Origin: Ascoidea rubescens DSM 1968
Lineage: Eukaryota; Ascomycota; Saccharomycetes; Ascoideales; Ascoideaceae
NCBI RefSeq assembly: GCF_001661345.1
Contig: NW_017962922.1
Location: forward strand, 288,245-352,244
Length of the DNA: 64,000 nt
Direction of reading: 5' to 3'
A program made the translations under genes and the position numbers. The notes below the pieces were generated by a model. The model saw only the letters and a list, made by a program, of their open reading frames with translations. It was not told the DNA's origin and did not search any database. Positions 1 to 11,063 of this stretch are shown in pieces; positions within the stretch are counted from its first letter, which is position 1; the number at the start of each line of letters is the position of its first letter.

Positions 1-2
1 AT

Positions 3-941
3 ATTGATGACGATGATATATTTTTCAATGACCCGTTGTTGATGAATCATAACCAATCTCAATCTCAATCTCATTCTCAATCTCAATCTCAATCAACATA
101 TCAAGTCAGCGATGATGTTAGAGATAGTAATACCAATGAATTAGAATCATCAAGTAATTATTTTTCGATAAATTATTATAGAAAGTATTTTAATTTGACC
201 TCATCGTTTTTCTTCAAAAAAGTATTGAATTATTTAAATATTTATTCAAACTATAAAATTTCAACATCGAAAAATTTAAATCCTCTTTACATCAATTCGA
301 ATTTTAATAATATTGAAGATGATATTGGAGAACTTTATGGACCAATTTGGATCATTGCAACGATTTCATTTATATTATTTTTTTCAAAATCATCTTCAGA
401 TTTGTTATACAACTTTATCAAAAACGGGATAAATTATCAGAATCCTGATAATGATAATAATAATGATAATGATAATAATAATTTGATTAGTAACTCCAAT
501 TTTAATAATTTAACAAATTCACTAATTTATTTATATTCTTATACTATTATTATACCAGTTATAATATATTTAATAGCCAAATGGTTGAATTTTAAAAGAT
601 TTTTAAAACTAATTAAAATTATTGAAATTTTTGGATATTCAAATTTAGTTTGGATACCACTTTCATTGTTAAATTTTTTCAAGATATTTTTGATTAATTT
701 TAAGTTTTTGGAAAATTTATTAATTTGGATTTTTATTTTTATTGGCTATTTATTTAGCTTTGGAAATTTATTTTTCATTCTATTACCAATTTTTAAAAAA
801 AATATTGATTTAAATGACAATAATTCAATTGAAGGTATCAGTGATTATAGGAAAGCCTATTTAATTTTGACAGGCTTAGGGATAATCCAAGCGATTTTTG
901 CGATGACAATTAAATTTACTTTTTTCCATAATTTTTCCTAA
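3..941 (+). CDS. YIP5: Yip1-domain Golgi membrane protein, YIP5-like (5' end outside window)
   Basis: The reading frame is open to the left edge, so the N-terminus is missing; a TTG or ATG near position 36-44 is not the true start. After a Ser/Gln repeat (CTCAAT hexamers, about 56-93) comes the family core: an FxINYYRKYFN-like segment, then GELYGPIWIIAT, which matches the DLYGPFWI signature of YIPF1/YIPF2 proteins. Five hydrophobic segments follow and the protein stops just after the last one. An Asn/Asp-rich insert lies in the loop after the first membrane segment. Yip5/YIPF proteins are multi-span membrane proteins of the Golgi that bind Rab/Ypt GTPases in vesicle traffic. Assignment to YIP5 rather than YIP4 or YIF1 rests on the DLYGP-like motif and the spacing, and is an inference. 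The gene converges on the NDE gene. Confidence 0.8.
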   Translation: MDDDDIFFNDPLLMNHNQSQSQSHSQSQSQSTYQVSDDVRDSNTNELESSSNYFSINYYRKYFNLTSSFFFKKVLNYLNIYSNYKISTSKNLNPLYINSNFNNIEDDIGELYGPIWIIATISFILFFSKSSSDLLYNFIKNGINYQNPDNDNNNDNDNNNLISNSNFNNLTNSLIYLYSYTIIIPVIIYLIAKWLNFKRFLKLIKIIEIFGYSNLVWIPLSLLNFFKIFLINFKFLENLLIWIFIFIGYLFSFGNLFFILLPIFKKNIDLNDNNSIEGISDYRKAYLILTGLGIIQAIFAMTIKFTFFHNFS

Positions 942-1240
942 ATATTTTATAATTGAACAAATGGTTTATAATTAAATGACCTTGATTAATTAGTGAGTAA
1001 AAAAATGTATAAAAAGAATTTATAAGAAAATTGGTAGGTAATGAAAAATGAATGGGATAAGAATTAAGTGGTAAAAATGAAAATGAAGATAAAATTAAAA
1101 GAACATGAAAAGGTTATGAAAAGGATATGAAATTAAGATGAAAAAAATAAAAAAAAAAACAAAAAAAAACACAAACAAACCAAATATAACGAATATAGAA
1201 TATTGAATGATATAGCTATTGAACTAAATTAATGAGTAAA

Positions 1241-3067
1241 TCAAGTATCTCTTGGATTTAAATCTCTACCAAAGAGACCGACTTTAAACCAATCAAGACA
1301 AACCAATACTTTATTTCTCATGCTTAAACACATTGATACATAAGCAGTTCTCCAAAATACAAAAGTCATTATACCACCAGTTGAAATAGTTTGCCAATCT
1401 TTCCAAGATAAGTCAGCAATTGCCTTATCAGAACCGATATAAGCTAAGGACCCCATATGATGATAAGTAAAACCATGTAAGCTGTTTTGATAGTTGATTA
1501 ATTTTTTGGATAGAGTTTTAATTTCTTTGTTATAGTTAATGTTAGTTTCGGGGAGATTTTTTTGTTTTAAAATATTCAAATCTGATAATTTTTCATTTAG
1601 AATATCGATTTTAGCTAAGCTTTTCAAATGATCAGCTAAATAGATACCTTGTTGGTAGGCAACTTGAGCAGTTGGAGCATAATTCGTAAAAGTACAGTCA
1701 CCAAAAGCAAAGATATCGTTAGCACCAATAACATTTAAACAATCGTCAACCAACAAACCACGTTTTGAATTATTTTGAGAAGGAATAGCTTGGATTAAAT
1801 TATTTGTGATTTCTCTTTGACCATTACCAGTAGCCCATACTAGTACACCATAAGGTATTTTGATTATTTGATTTTGGTTTTGGTTTTCGTTAATATTGTT
1901 TTTGTCAGTGACCAATTTTGCGTAAACGTTTGATTGATCGACATTTTGGACTAAAGTTTTAGTTTGCAAATTAATTGAAGTTTCATCAATCAAGATATGT
2001 TCAGCATAATCAATTAGTTTTTTATCAAACATATTTAAGATGTTTGGTAAAGCTTCGATTACGGTTACTTTGATTTCATCAGCAATTTGAGGCATCCATT
2101 TTTTCAAGTCATCATGAATATAGTCGTGTAATTCACCAGCGAATTCCACACCAGTTGGACCACCACCTACTATAACCATTGATAATAGTCTTTCTCTTTC
2201 TGGGTCATCCTTTGGCAATATTGAGGCGGCTTCAATTGTTTTGAGTATGTTTTTACGGATCTTTGAGGAGTCGGAGGCTTCTTTTAAATAGCAGGCGTAT
2301 TTTTGAACACCAGGAATACCAAAGGTGTTAACCTTAGCGCCAACACCTACAACCAAGACGTCGTAGTTTAAATCGTAGTTTTTAATAATTGTTTCAGATT
2401 CATTTTCATTTTCGTCCTTTTCGGATGTGTTATTTGAGCTGTTGACAGAAACCGATTTAAGAGAAATCTTTTTTAAAACAGGATCAATATTAGTTGCTTC
2501 AGCTTCAATGTAGTTGACTTGGCCCTTGGTTCTTTTGATGATTTGTTGCAAAGGTTCGGTGATTGAATTCAAGTCTAAAGTTCCAGTGGGAACAGAAGGC
2601 AATAAAGGAGTGAAGAGAAAGAAATCTCTGGGAGAAACTATTGTGACATTGTATAAAGTAGTATCTAAATTTTTCAACAAGGATATAGAAGACCAACCGG
2701 AACCTAGGATGATCAAGTTCTTTTTGTTCTTATCATGGGGAACCTGCTTTAAATTAGGATTGTTTTCGTCGTAGATGAGGTAGACCAAGTAGGAAAGGGT
2801 GAACAACGAAGATATCCAGGTGAATTTCCAGGAGTATTTCATAAATTTCCTGAAGGAAGAAGGAGATTTGGATGGAGGGATGTCGTTTGAAACAGCTGAA
2901 TAGTGACGGGAGATAACATTTAAGGCTGGAAATGTGCTGTTGACGTCTCTGAGAGCGGTGGGATTTCTAAGAGCATTAAAACAGCGAAAGGTGCTAGGCT
3001 TTGTGGATCTCGAAAGAGCACTGTTAAGGTTGAGTTTGACACTCAAACCGATATTCTGGCGGTACAT
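1241..3067 (-). CDS. NDE1: Mitochondrial type-II NADH:ubiquinone oxidoreductase (external NDE type)
   Basis: 608 residues. Residues 1-60 are Ser/Arg/Asn-rich without acidic clusters, as in a mitochondrial presequence. A hydrophobic segment follows at about 83-98. The FAD-binding Rossmann motif LGSGWSS is at 121-127, followed by SPRDFFLFTPLLPS, and the NADH-binding motif VGGGPTGVEFAGEL is at 300-313. The C-terminus has GSLAYIGSDKAIADLSW and the membrane-anchoring FWRTAY...FGRD tail typical of Ndi1/Nde1/Nde2. These enzymes pass electrons from NADH to ubiquinone without pumping protons. The membrane segment upstream of the FAD domain favours the external (cytosolic-facing) NDE class over matrix NDI1, but the sequence alone does not settle this. 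Low-complexity Asn/Glu inserts sit at about 205-228 and 390-400. Length is somewhat above the 513-560 residues of the S. cerevisiae enzymes. Confidence 0.9.
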   Translation of the reverse strand: MYRQNIGLSVKLNLNSALSRSTKPSTFRCFNALRNPTALRDVNSTFPALNVISRHYSAVSNDIPPSKSPSSFRKFMKYSWKFTWISSLFTLSYLVYLIYDENNPNLKQVPHDKNKKNLIILGSGWSSISLLKNLDTTLYNVTIVSPRDFFLFTPLLPSVPTGTLDLNSITEPLQQIIKRTKGQVNYIEAEATNIDPVLKKISLKSVSVNSSNNTSEKDENENESETIIKNYDLNYDVLVVGVGAKVNTFGIPGVQKYACYLKEASDSSKIRKNILKTIEAASILPKDDPERERLLSMVIVGGGPTGVEFAGELHDYIHDDLKKWMPQIADEIKVTVIEALPNILNMFDKKLIDYAEHILIDETSINLQTKTLVQNVDQSNVYAKLVTDKNNINENQNQNQIIKIPYGVLVWATGNGQREITNNLIQAIPSQNNSKRGLLVDDCLNVIGANDIFAFGDCTFTNYAPTAQVAYQQGIYLADHLKSLAKIDILNEKLSDLNILKQKNLPETNINYNKEIKTLSKKLINYQNSLHGFTYHHMGSLAYIGSDKAIADLSWKDWQTISTGGIMTFVFWRTAYVSMCLSMRNKVLVCLDWFKVGLFGRDLNPRDT

Positions 3068-3458
3068 GGTGGTCTGTTAGCGAGTATCAAGAGAAGCCCA
3101 GAAGAAAGCAAGCGACTTGCGGGTATTTATACAATCTGCCCATGGCGCCAGAGCTGCGAGAGATAAAGGGAAAAGCATCCCCAGCGTTGCTCTTTCTTGT
3201 GGTTGCCTTTTGTGTCGGCGCTAGTGTGGAAAATTTTTCTTCGGCTGTTTCTTTTCGTGAGCGATTTTCCGCCCCGCGCACCGTCACCTGAGCACCTGCG
3301 GGATTCCGGTGCAAACTGCCGCTTTGGGCACCCGCGGAAAGACTGCCGGCGCACATTGCTTAGGTAAGCATTCGAGTGGGCTTAGGTAAGACATAATGTT
3401 TTCCACAGAAATGGTACTACCTTCATAATAATAGATGCATTTGAAATGCGCATCAGCA
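3068..3458. other. Intergenic: NDE promoter and tRNA upstream region
   Basis: No convincing gene. The stretch is clearly more GC-rich than its surroundings around 3150-3350. Open frames on the minus strand here overlap each other in different frames and have no recognisable content, so I treat them as by-products of GC content. The direct repeat GCTTAGGTAAG (about 3358-3390, twice) is the only small repeat noticed. Confidence 0.5.
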
Positions 3459-3531
3459 GGGCGTGTGGCGCAGTTGGTAGCGCGTCTGCTTAGCGTGCAG
3501 AAGGTCTTGGGTTCAATTCCCAACTCGTCCA
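3459..3531 (+). tRNA. tRNA-Ala (anticodon AGC)
   Basis: A 73-nt cloverleaf can be folded by hand: acceptor stem GGGCGTG/CTCGTCC, D-arm GCGC...GCGC, anticodon stem TCTGC/GCAGA with loop TTAGCGT (anticodon AGC, read as IGC after deamination), variable loop AGGTC, T-arm TTGGG/CCCAA with loop TTCAATT, and discriminator A. The G3:U70 pair that marks alanine tRNAs is present. One U:U mismatch lies at the sixth acceptor pair, as in S. cerevisiae tRNA-Ala. No intron. The A and B boxes are internal, and a T5 Pol III stop follows at 3536-3540. The anticodon is not CAG, so this gene does not decode CUG. Confidence 0.97.
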
Positions 3532-3535
3532 CTTA

Positions 3536-3540
3536 TTTTT
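3536..3540 (+). terminator. RNA polymerase III terminator of tRNA-Ala
   Basis: A run of five T begins five bases after the discriminator base, and a back-up T6 run lies at 3550-3555. This is the usual Pol III stop signal. Confidence 0.8.
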
Positions 3541-3671
3541 ATTGTACGCTTTTTTCTTTTTTTCCACCCTGTTTGGTGACTCTTTTTGGTTTGAAGCTGA
3601 ATTCCTCATATAATCTGTATTCACTTCCCTTTTCGCTCTGAACTCTTTCGCTATTGTGGTTTGGGGCAATC

Positions 3672-3678
3672 TGTTTCA
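3672..3678 (-). promoter_or_regulatory. Single pheromone-response-element-like heptamer upstream of STE4
   Basis: TGTTTCA on the + strand is TGAAACA on the minus strand, the Ste12 consensus in S. cerevisiae. It lies about 660 bp upstream of STE4, a gene of the pheromone pathway. Only one copy was seen; functional sites usually come in clusters, so this may be chance. Confidence 0.25.
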
Positions 3679-4338
3679 CAATAATAAGTTTTCATCAATT
3701 CTGTTCGATACATAATAGCTATTGTTGTCTTCTTTTTATTACTTTTTTATTACTTTTTTATTATTATCTCTCACATCTCATTTCTATTTTAAGTTTCTGA
3801 ACTTTAATCTTAAGATATATCTATTACATTTTATTTGTATTTAAAACTTTTAATTATATACACCAAACATTACTTACCACGATTTGATCATTTTACTTTC
3901 TTTGGTTCAACTCAACCTGTAGGTTTTTTATTCTAGATTCTTTTATCATCAATTTTTAATTTACATTACTCGGTTCTTCTAACTGTAATACTCACTCACT
4001 CATTTACTACAATACATGTAAAATTTAAATCTTTTTTTGCTTCTTAGTCAAGCATCACACTGTGATTCCATTTTTTAAAATCAATTGAACAATTGATCTG
4101 AAAATGATATAAATACAATTCTCTATTCATTTTATTTTATTAAAATTGCAATCCTAGTTTATTTTTCATCTTTTATTCATTCTTATTCATTCTTTTACCT
4201 TGTTTATCCTTTGTTTCTTTACTCTTTTTTTTTGATATTTTTTAACCTTTATTTCTTCTCATTTCAAAATTTCAAAATTATTCTTTTCCAATTCAACTCT
4301 CATAACTCCCAATAATAATAATAATAATAATAATAACA

Positions 4339-5922
4339 ATGTCAATTATCGATAAATCAAATATACACAAAAAGATTTACAATCTACAAAATCAAATCAA
4401 CTATCTAGATCATGAACAAATCCTACTAGAAAATCAAATCAATAAAAAGTTATTGCATTTAAGAGATACAAATCTATTCAATTTCATCTTAAATAATCCC
4501 AAAATCAATAATTTAATTAACAACTCAAATTCAAATAACGCTAATCTACACTTGAAAAAATACTACGAATTAAAGGGCCATTTGAATAACATCCAATGCA
4601 TAAAATGGACCAACGATTCAGACTACTTGATTACTGCTGATGATAACCATAACTTACTCTTCTGGAATGCTCAACTAGGTCTTAAAATTGGTATCCTAAA
4701 GCTAAACCAAACTGATTACACAACTTCTGTAGCAATATCTCCAAATAACCAAATTGTTTGTTCTGGTAATCTCGATAACAAATGCATCTTATTCAAATTA
4801 CCAAACTACAAAGCATACATATCCTCAATTAATAACAACTTTATTAACAATAATACCAATTTTACCAGCTATCCTACTCATAGTCATAAAAATAGTACTC
4901 AATCAACAAATTCAAATAACTCAAATAATTCAAATAACTCAAATAACTCAAATAATTTAAATAACTCAAATAACTCAAATAACTCAAATAACTCAAATAA
5001 TTCTTACGATTACAACTCCTTTGAAATGACTTCTAAACTATTAAATCCCTCGATAATAACAACTTTGGAATCTCCCTCAAAGAGTTATATATCTGAATCT
5101 GAGTTCATCGATAGTAATTCACTATTAACCACCTCAGGAAAATTAGCTTCATTATGGGATATCAATAAAAAGAAAATCACTCTCAATTACGAAAATCACA
5201 TCTCTGATATTTCTTCTCTTTCCATTCAATCAAATAACATCATTGTTAGCAGCAGCTCTATTAAAAATAACTTGTTTTTAACTAGTAGTGGAAACAATTC
5301 AGTTAAACTACATGACTTGAGACAACCCGCCTCGATTCTTAAATTCAATGTAAATAATCAAAATCTAATAACTAGCTTTAATAATGAAATCACTGCTGTC
5401 AAATTCTTACCAAACAACCATAATTTTGTTGCCGGTACTGCAAATAAGGATATCTCACTTTATGATATAAGAGTCGGTTCCGTTCAAATTCAAAATTATT
5501 CTTTCAATGATCAAATGAATAACTCAAATTATGTTTATGCCAATAATAATACTAAAAACACATATACAATTAACTCTAATAACGACTTTAATTGCAACTT
5601 AAATGTTCAATCCAATCTTAACAAAAAGAATAAAAATAAAAGTTCAAATTTTGATAAATACTCTTCACTTTTTTCATCCCTAGATAATAACGAGGACGAT
5701 GAAGGAATCCTTGATATAAACTTTTCAAGATCAGGTAGATTAATGTTTACATCCGTCGATAACTACGGTGGTGTAGTATGGGATCTTTTAAAAGGCAATA
5801 TAATTCAGAGATTGGACAAAAATAATGGAAAAAATATTCGTCGTATGGCAATAAGTCCTGATGGTTTAGCTTTAGCTACTGATTCAATAACTAAAAACAC
5901 AATTAGCATTTGGTCTATTTAA
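4339..5922 (+). CDS. STE4: G protein beta subunit of the mating-pheromone pathway (STE4-like)
   Basis: 527 residues. The N-terminal 45 residues form a heptad-rich helix (IHKKIYNLQNQINYLDHEQ), matching the coiled coil by which G-beta subunits hold G-gamma. YYELKGHLNNIQCIKWTND begins the WD40 propeller, as in GHLAKIYAMHW of other G-betas. WD-like units continue to the C-terminus, which ends IRRMAISPDGLALATDSI...ISIWSI, the canonical last blade. In S. cerevisiae Ste4 with Ste18 activates the Ste5/Ste20 MAPK cascade at the plasma membrane. The protein is longer than S. cerevisiae Ste4 (423) because of Asn/Ser inserts within blades, including a 9-bp DNA repeat at 4912-5000. The best alternative is another WD40 protein, but the N-terminal coiled coil makes G-beta the clear choice. 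Confidence 0.88.
   Translation: MSIIDKSNIHKKIYNLQNQINYLDHEQILLENQINKKLLHLRDTNLFNFILNNPKINNLINNSNSNNANLHLKKYYELKGHLNNIQCIKWTNDSDYLITADDNHNLLFWNAQLGLKIGILKLNQTDYTTSVAISPNNQIVCSGNLDNKCILFKLPNYKAYISSINNNFINNNTNFTSYPTHSHKNSTQSTNSNNSNNSNNSNNSNNLNNSNNSNNSNNSNNSYDYNSFEMTSKLLNPSIITTLESPSKSYISESEFIDSNSLLTTSGKLASLWDINKKKITLNYENHISDISSLSIQSNNIIVSSSSIKNNLFLTSSGNNSVKLHDLRQPASILKFNVNNQNLITSFNNEITAVKFLPNNHNFVAGTANKDISLYDIRVGSVQIQNYSFNDQMNNSNYVYANNNTKNTYTINSNNDFNCNLNVQSNLNKKNKNKSSNFDKYSSLFSSLDNNEDDEGILDINFSRSGRLMFTSVDNYGGVVWDLLKGNIIQRLDKNNGKNIRRMAISPDGLALATDSITKNTISIWSI
4912..5000 (+). repeat. Nine-base tandem repeat encoding Asn-Ser-Asn in STE4
   Basis: About ten copies of AACTCAAAT, with single-base variants such as AATTCAAAT. 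The unit is a multiple of three, so copy-number change keeps the frame and only lengthens an Asn/Ser loop between WD40 blades. Confidence 0.85.
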
Positions 5923-7981
5923 TTAATTTCACTCACTCATATTTTTATATAAACTTACCTTTCTTTGTGCTTATACTTTGGTATTTTGTTGTTCTTTTAC
6001 AATGTTCTTGAATTTCTTTCTTATATTTTATGTTTATATTATAATGTCACTGGTTAATCCATCATTTCTTTGTAATCTTCTGCGTTCAAATGCAGATCTC
6101 AATAATATCTATTATAATTATAGTTTTACACTATCAAATTTTAACCTTATTACAGTTTTTAATATTCTTTGATATTTCAATCTTTTAAATATAGTACAAT
6201 GTAGCAATCATTATCTTTAATTGGTTCAAATTCATCAAGAAAATATTAATATTAATATTAAACAAAACTTTTCAACTCCATGATAATAAAGATTGCAAAT
6301 AGACTTGAAATATTTTGTATTATTATTTTAAAATAGAAAGTCTTAAAAGAAGACATAAACACTGTTATTAACATCACTCAATTAATGAAACAAAATTACC
6401 TGAAAAATCTTAATAAAAATCTTTATTGGATTTATCAATTACAATAGCTGTATTGGTAAAAGCAAGGTTTTATTTTTTTAAATCAATTTTGAACTTTACT
6501 ATCAGCCGATTTCCATGGAATAATAAAGCTGGCCCAGATATCTTGGGTAAAAATGGTAAAAACAAAAGATAAAAGGCAAGTCAAAACGCAATTCTGAGAA
6601 TACAAAGCAAAGAATAAAGAATCGTATTATATTCCAAATCTTCTGCTTGTTTGATACATGTTGGGCTTATCTCGTTAGATAGAAAAACCTTGAAATAGCT
6701 TTTCTATTTTTTCGCATCAACATGCATGAAAGCAAACATACCCTAATTCAACAAACAACTCGCATTTAATGCTAACACAAAAAAAAATGTTGCATAACCT
6801 AATTTGGCTTCAAATAATTTTAACTTTTGTCAGAACCATTAAAAAGATGTTTCAAAGTTGAATTGAGCACTAAGCTGGTTGCTAAAAAAGCCAGAAAACT
6901 GTTTTGAGAGGTGTTTGATCATGTCAAACTATTAAAGAGCTCTAGAGTTGGAAAACAGGGCTATCAAAACACAGATTGGGCACAATAGGGCACAATAGGG
7001 CATAATAAGACTGTCCTGAATGTTGATTATCAGATTGAAAAAGCACTATCAAGAAAATATCTTAATGGATATGGTTCAGTTCTTGTTTGCAAAGCTCCCG
7101 ACAAAAGCTTGTACTTACACAAATTATTCGAGACCATTGAGGTATTCAACAGACTAATTGACTATAATTTGTTATATTAGTAAAAATATATAGATAAAGA
7201 CCTCTTCTGGTGAAAAAATTATTCAACTTTCTTCTTTCTTTCCTTTATTCCTACTTTCGACACGTCAATATCCATTTATTGAACTTTTATTGATTGTATC
7301 AAGATACACTGTTCCAAAAATGGAAGAAATCTCTGAAGTTTTCGATAATCACTATAAGTTCGGTTGAGAATGGAGCATTAGCATTTTTGTTTCTTATAAA
7401 AAATGCAGTAATAAAACCAAAATGAAAGATGTTCTGATTATTTGATTATGAGAATAACCAAACGATTTCCAATGGCAAATGCTCAACAGCCAGCAGGAAG
7501 AGAACAAAGTGAAACAATGCAAAGCTCATAATAATAAGTTAATGTAAGTAATGACTTTTACTGGATGAAACTGTAGAACAGAAATACAAACGTCTCTTGG
7601 TGAGATGAAATAAACATTTTTAGATAAGATGATATATAGACTAGTTTCTTCCCCTTTTATCGCTATTGGAAATGTTTTTCCGTTATATTTTCAGGAGAAT
7701 TGTAGACATTGAGATTTGGAGCCACAAAAATAGTAACTTTGATTTCTCGACTCCAGAAAAGTGGACATAGTTGCTGTAATGGCGTCGTGCAAGATACAGC
7801 GCAAGCTATAGGGCAAAATATAATGCAAGATATGACGCACAATAACAACTATTATCTTGCGCACGTTATTCCGTGTTCCGTGACCAAATTCAAATTATCT
7901 CTGATTAAAAATAAATCATTTGCGGTTACTATTAGTTGGTAAGGTTAACTTGTTACTGCTCCTTCAATCAGTTGTAATATA
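5923..7981. other. Intergenic: 2 kb between STE4 and SSL2
   Basis: No supportable gene. Short open frames at 5978-6172 and 7709-7942 start at non-ATG or poorly placed codons and show no domain. Two small repeats occur: the 10-bp CACAATAGGG near 6981-7000 with a decayed third copy to 7010, and GTGCAAGATA-type elements at about 7787-7862 that include a near-inverted partner (TATCTTGCGCAC). An ordinary promoter and UTR role is assumed. Confidence 0.4.
6981..7010 (+). repeat. Short 10-bp tandem repeat
   Basis: Two perfect copies of CACAATAGGG followed by a third altered copy (CATAATAAGA). The spacing is one helical turn. No associated gene feature. Confidence 0.7.
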
Positions 7982-10552
7982 ATGTCAAATATCCATTTGT
8001 CTGATAATGAAATTTACGATCAAGAGTTAGAGGCTGCTTTCACTGACGGAGAATCCTCCGATACCAGCTTTGAAGATGACAATTTGAACAATGCTAGCAA
8101 TAAGTTAGTTCCCTTTGGTAACAACACCAATAATAATAGCAACCAACCAAATTCTTCGAATTTGATTCAAAATAATGATAAATTGAATTTAATTTTTAAG
8201 GATCATGATTTTTCTTATTTGAAACTAAAACCAGACCATTCTTCAAGACCTTTATGGATCGCAAACAACGTTATTATTTTAGAAAGTTTTTCACCCTTAG
8301 CTGAGCAAGCTCAGGACTTCTTAATCACAATCGCTGAACCAATTAGTAGACCTTCTCATATTCATGAGTATAAATTGACCACTCACTCATTATATGCAGC
8401 TGTTTCTGTTGGCTTGGAACCAACTGATATTGTATCTGTTTTAGATCGTTTGTCTAAAACTCCATTAACTGTCGCAACAAAAGATTTCATCATCAATTCC
8501 ACTTTATCATTTGGTAAAATTAGATTGGTTCTTAAGAATAATAAATATTATTTGGAAAGTTCTCAGCCTGACATTATTCAAATGCTATTAAAAGATGCTG
8601 TTATTAGCTCATGTAGAATTGAATCTTCTGGAATTATCAATAAAACTTCTGATGGTATCACGCAAACCAAAAATTCTTCCAATGTTGATAGCTTCAATCC
8701 CAATAATAACATTAGTAATAATAGCAATACTATTGCTAATTCTACCAACATCAACAATCCTTTAAATAATAAGACTTCTAATAACAATGCCACTAATAGC
8801 AAAACAAATGGTGATAGCAATAATGCAAATACTGCCCTGAATAATACTAACAACCTCAATGGTAATGAAATTGATAACCTATTCACTTCCATTATCGATG
8901 AAAAAGATGACGACGATCTCGACGCTGTTCATTCAATTGAAATCGTAAAAGATTCAGTTGGAAAAGTTAAAGAACGTTGTATTCAAGTTCAACATCCTCT
9001 TTTAGAAGAATATGATTTCAAGTTTGATAACAACAACCCTGATTTAGATATTGATTTAAGACCATCTACTAAAGTCAGACCTTACCAAGAAAAATCCTTG
9101 AGTAAAATGTTTGGAAATGGTAGAGCAAGATCTGGCATTATTGTTTTGCCCTGTGGTGCTGGTAAAACTTTAGTTGGAATCACTGCTGCATGTACAATTA
9201 AAAAATCAACAATTGTTTTATGTACTTCATCTGTTTCTGTTATGCAATGGAGAAACGAATTCTTGAAATGGAGTACAATCAATCCCGAATCAGTTGCTGT
9301 TTTTACTTCAGATAATAAAGAAATGTTTGCAACTGAGTCTGGTTTAATTGTTTCTACATACTCAATGATTTCCAAAAAAAGCAGTAGATCTCACGATGCT
9401 CAAAAAGTTATTGATTTTCTAAAAAATCGCGAATGGGGTTTTTTAATCTTAGATGAAGTTCACGTTGTTCCAGCTGCAATGTTTAGAAACGTTCTTATTA
9501 CGATTTCTGCTCACGCTAAATTAGGGCTAACTGCTACATTGGTTCGAGAAGATGAAAAAATTGGTGATTTAAATTTTCTTATTGGTCCAAAATTATACGA
9601 AGCAAATTGGATGGAATTAGCTCAAAAGGGACATATAGCAAAAGTTCAATGTGCTGAAGTTTGGTGTCCAATGACAGCCGAATTTTATCAAGAATATTTG
9701 CATACTTCAACAAGAAAGAGAATGTTATTATATATCATGAATCCAACCAAATTTCAAGCCTGTCAATTTTTAATTCATTATCACGAGCAACGGGGTGATA
9801 AAATTATTGTATTTTCTGATAATGTTTATGCATTAATTGAGTATGCATTAAAATTAGGCAAGCCATATATTTGTGGATCAACACCTCAACAAGAAAGAAT
9901 GACAATTTTGAAAAATTTCCAGCATAATGAAAAAGTTAATACTATTTTTTTATCAAAGGTTGGGGATACATCAATTGATTTACCTGAAGCTACATGTCTT
10001 ATCCAAGTCTCATCGCACTATGGTTCAAGACGTCAAGAAGCTCAAAGATTGGGTAGAATTTTAAGAGCCAAGAGAAGAAACGATGAAGGGTTTAACGCAT
10101 TTTTTTATTCGTTGGTGTCAAAGGATACCCAAGAAATGTATTATTCAACTAAAAGACAGGCATTTTTAGTTGACCAAGGGTATGCATTTAAAGTGATTAC
10201 GCATTTGAAGGGAATTGAAAGTTTACCAAATTTGGCGTATAGAACAGCTCAAGAGAGAAGAGGATTATTACAAAGTGTGTTAACGAAGGAAGGAGAAGCA
10301 GGAATTGAGGAAGGAGACGATGCTGATAATTTTGTAGGAAGAGGAACCAAATTGGCTACCGGAGGTAAAAAGCGAAAGTTCAATGGGAAATTTGGAAGCA
10401 AATCCAAAGCGCAAAGAGTTGCTGGGTCATTGGCTGGATTTGCTGGTGGAGAAGATATGGCATATGTTGAGTATCGAGGTAATAAAAACAAAGAATTACG
10501 TGAACGTAATCCTCTCATAAATAAGTTATATTATCAAAAAAAGAAAAAGTGA
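7982..10552 (+). CDS. SSL2: TFIIH DNA translocase/helicase XPB (SSL2/RAD25)
   Basis: 856 residues, close to the 843 of S. cerevisiae Ssl2. The acidic N-terminus ([18 protein letters not shown]) precedes the conserved [18 protein letters not shown] segment. An Asn-rich insert spans about 220-300. [20 protein letters not shown] leads into Walker A PCGAGKT (390-396), DEVH (491-494), the XPB-specific RED motif (522-524) and motif [10 protein letters not shown] (688-695). Ssl2 is the ATP-driven translocase of TFIIH that opens promoter DNA for RNA polymerase II and the lesion in nucleotide-excision repair. All catalytic motifs are intact. The ATG at 7982 directly precedes the conserved N-terminus, so the start is secure. 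Confidence 0.97.
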   Translation: MSNIHLSDNEIYDQELEAAFTDGESSDTSFEDDNLNNASNKLVPFGNNTNNNSNQPNSSNLIQNNDKLNLIFKDHDFSYLKLKPDHSSRPLWIANNVIILESFSPLAEQAQDFLITIAEPISRPSHIHEYKLTTHSLYAAVSVGLEPTDIVSVLDRLSKTPLTVATKDFIINSTLSFGKIRLVLKNNKYYLESSQPDIIQMLLKDAVISSCRIESSGIINKTSDGITQTKNSSNVDSFNPNNNISNNSNTIANSTNINNPLNNKTSNNNATNSKTNGDSNNANTALNNTNNLNGNEIDNLFTSIIDEKDDDDLDAVHSIEIVKDSVGKVKERCIQVQHPLLEEYDFKFDNNNPDLDIDLRPSTKVRPYQEKSLSKMFGNGRARSGIIVLPCGAGKTLVGITAACTIKKSTIVLCTSSVSVMQWRNEFLKWSTINPESVAVFTSDNKEMFATESGLIVSTYSMISKKSSRSHDAQKVIDFLKNREWGFLILDEVHVVPAAMFRNVLITISAHAKLGLTATLVREDEKIGDLNFLIGPKLYEANWMELAQKGHIAKVQCAEVWCPMTAEFYQEYLHTSTRKRMLLYIMNPTKFQACQFLIHYHEQRGDKIIVFSDNVYALIEYALKLGKPYICGSTPQQERMTILKNFQHNEKVNTIFLSKVGDTSIDLPEATCLIQVSSHYGSRRQEAQRLGRILRAKRRNDEGFNAFFYSLVSKDTQEMYYSTKRQAFLVDQGYAFKVITHLKGIESLPNLAYRTAQERRGLLQSVLTKEGEAGIEEGDDADNFVGRGTKLATGGKKRKFNGKFGSKSKAQRVAGSLAGFAGGEDMAYVEYRGNKNKELRERNPLINKLYYQKKKK

Positions 10553-11063
10553 AAAGTGAAAGTGAGATTGAGAGCAATTTTTGGAGCGATTTTTGGAGCG
10601 ATTTTTGGAGCGATTTTTGAAATGAACATTGAAGTATATAAATCTATAAATGATATATGAAAGTATAATATAAGGTAAAATTATGAGTGACGTTTAGTGT
10701 AAATGATTAGTGCAAGATATGGGAGTGATATAAGACTGAAGCAAAGCAGATCGGACTGTGAAGAGCGTTGAGGGAATTTCGATTGTAGAGAGCGATTTGA
10801 GGAGTATTTTAAAATATAGATTCATTAATGTATAGACAGCTATAGAAAAACAAAAAAGGGTATACATTGAAAAAGAATGGGAGCAAAAAAGAAACAAAAA
10901 AACAAAAAAACAAGAAATAACTCATTAATATTATAAGTGATGAAACGAAGAAACTATTTAGTAGAATGAAAACATAAACATACAAGAGAAGAGAAGAGAA
11001 TATAATCATTAAACAACTCAATTGAAATTGAGGGATAATATACAGGGCAAGTGAAGGTAATAA
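10553..11063. other. Intergenic: convergent SSL2/regulator 3' regions
   Basis: No gene. It contains a 15-bp tandem repeat (TTTTGGAGCGATTTT type) at about 10577-10622 directly after SSL2, in the likely 3' UTR, then A-rich sequence up to the stop of the Zn-cluster gene. Confidence 0.5.
10577..10622 (+). repeat. 15-bp tandem repeat in SSL2 3' region
   Basis: GGAGCGATTTTT recurs three times at 15-bp spacing, with partial ends. It lies within 70 bp of the SSL2 stop codon, so it is probably transcribed as 3' UTR. Confidence 0.75.

Larger units (their letters stand above)
3532..4338. other. Intergenic: long STE4 upstream region
   Basis: No gene seen. T-rich DNA with alternating T- and A-rich blocks. 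It ends in about nine AAT triplets (4311-4335) directly before the STE4 start codon. One pheromone-response-like heptamer is listed separately. Confidence 0.5.

Noticed and set aside
3087-3532. Overlapping minus-strand open frames upstream of NDE
   Set aside because: They overlap in three frames in a GC-rich promoter, partly cover the tRNA antisense, and show no domain.
7709-7942. 77-codon frame upstream of SSL2
   Set aside because: Its opposite strand is also open, the content is featureless and it ends inside the SSL2 leader.
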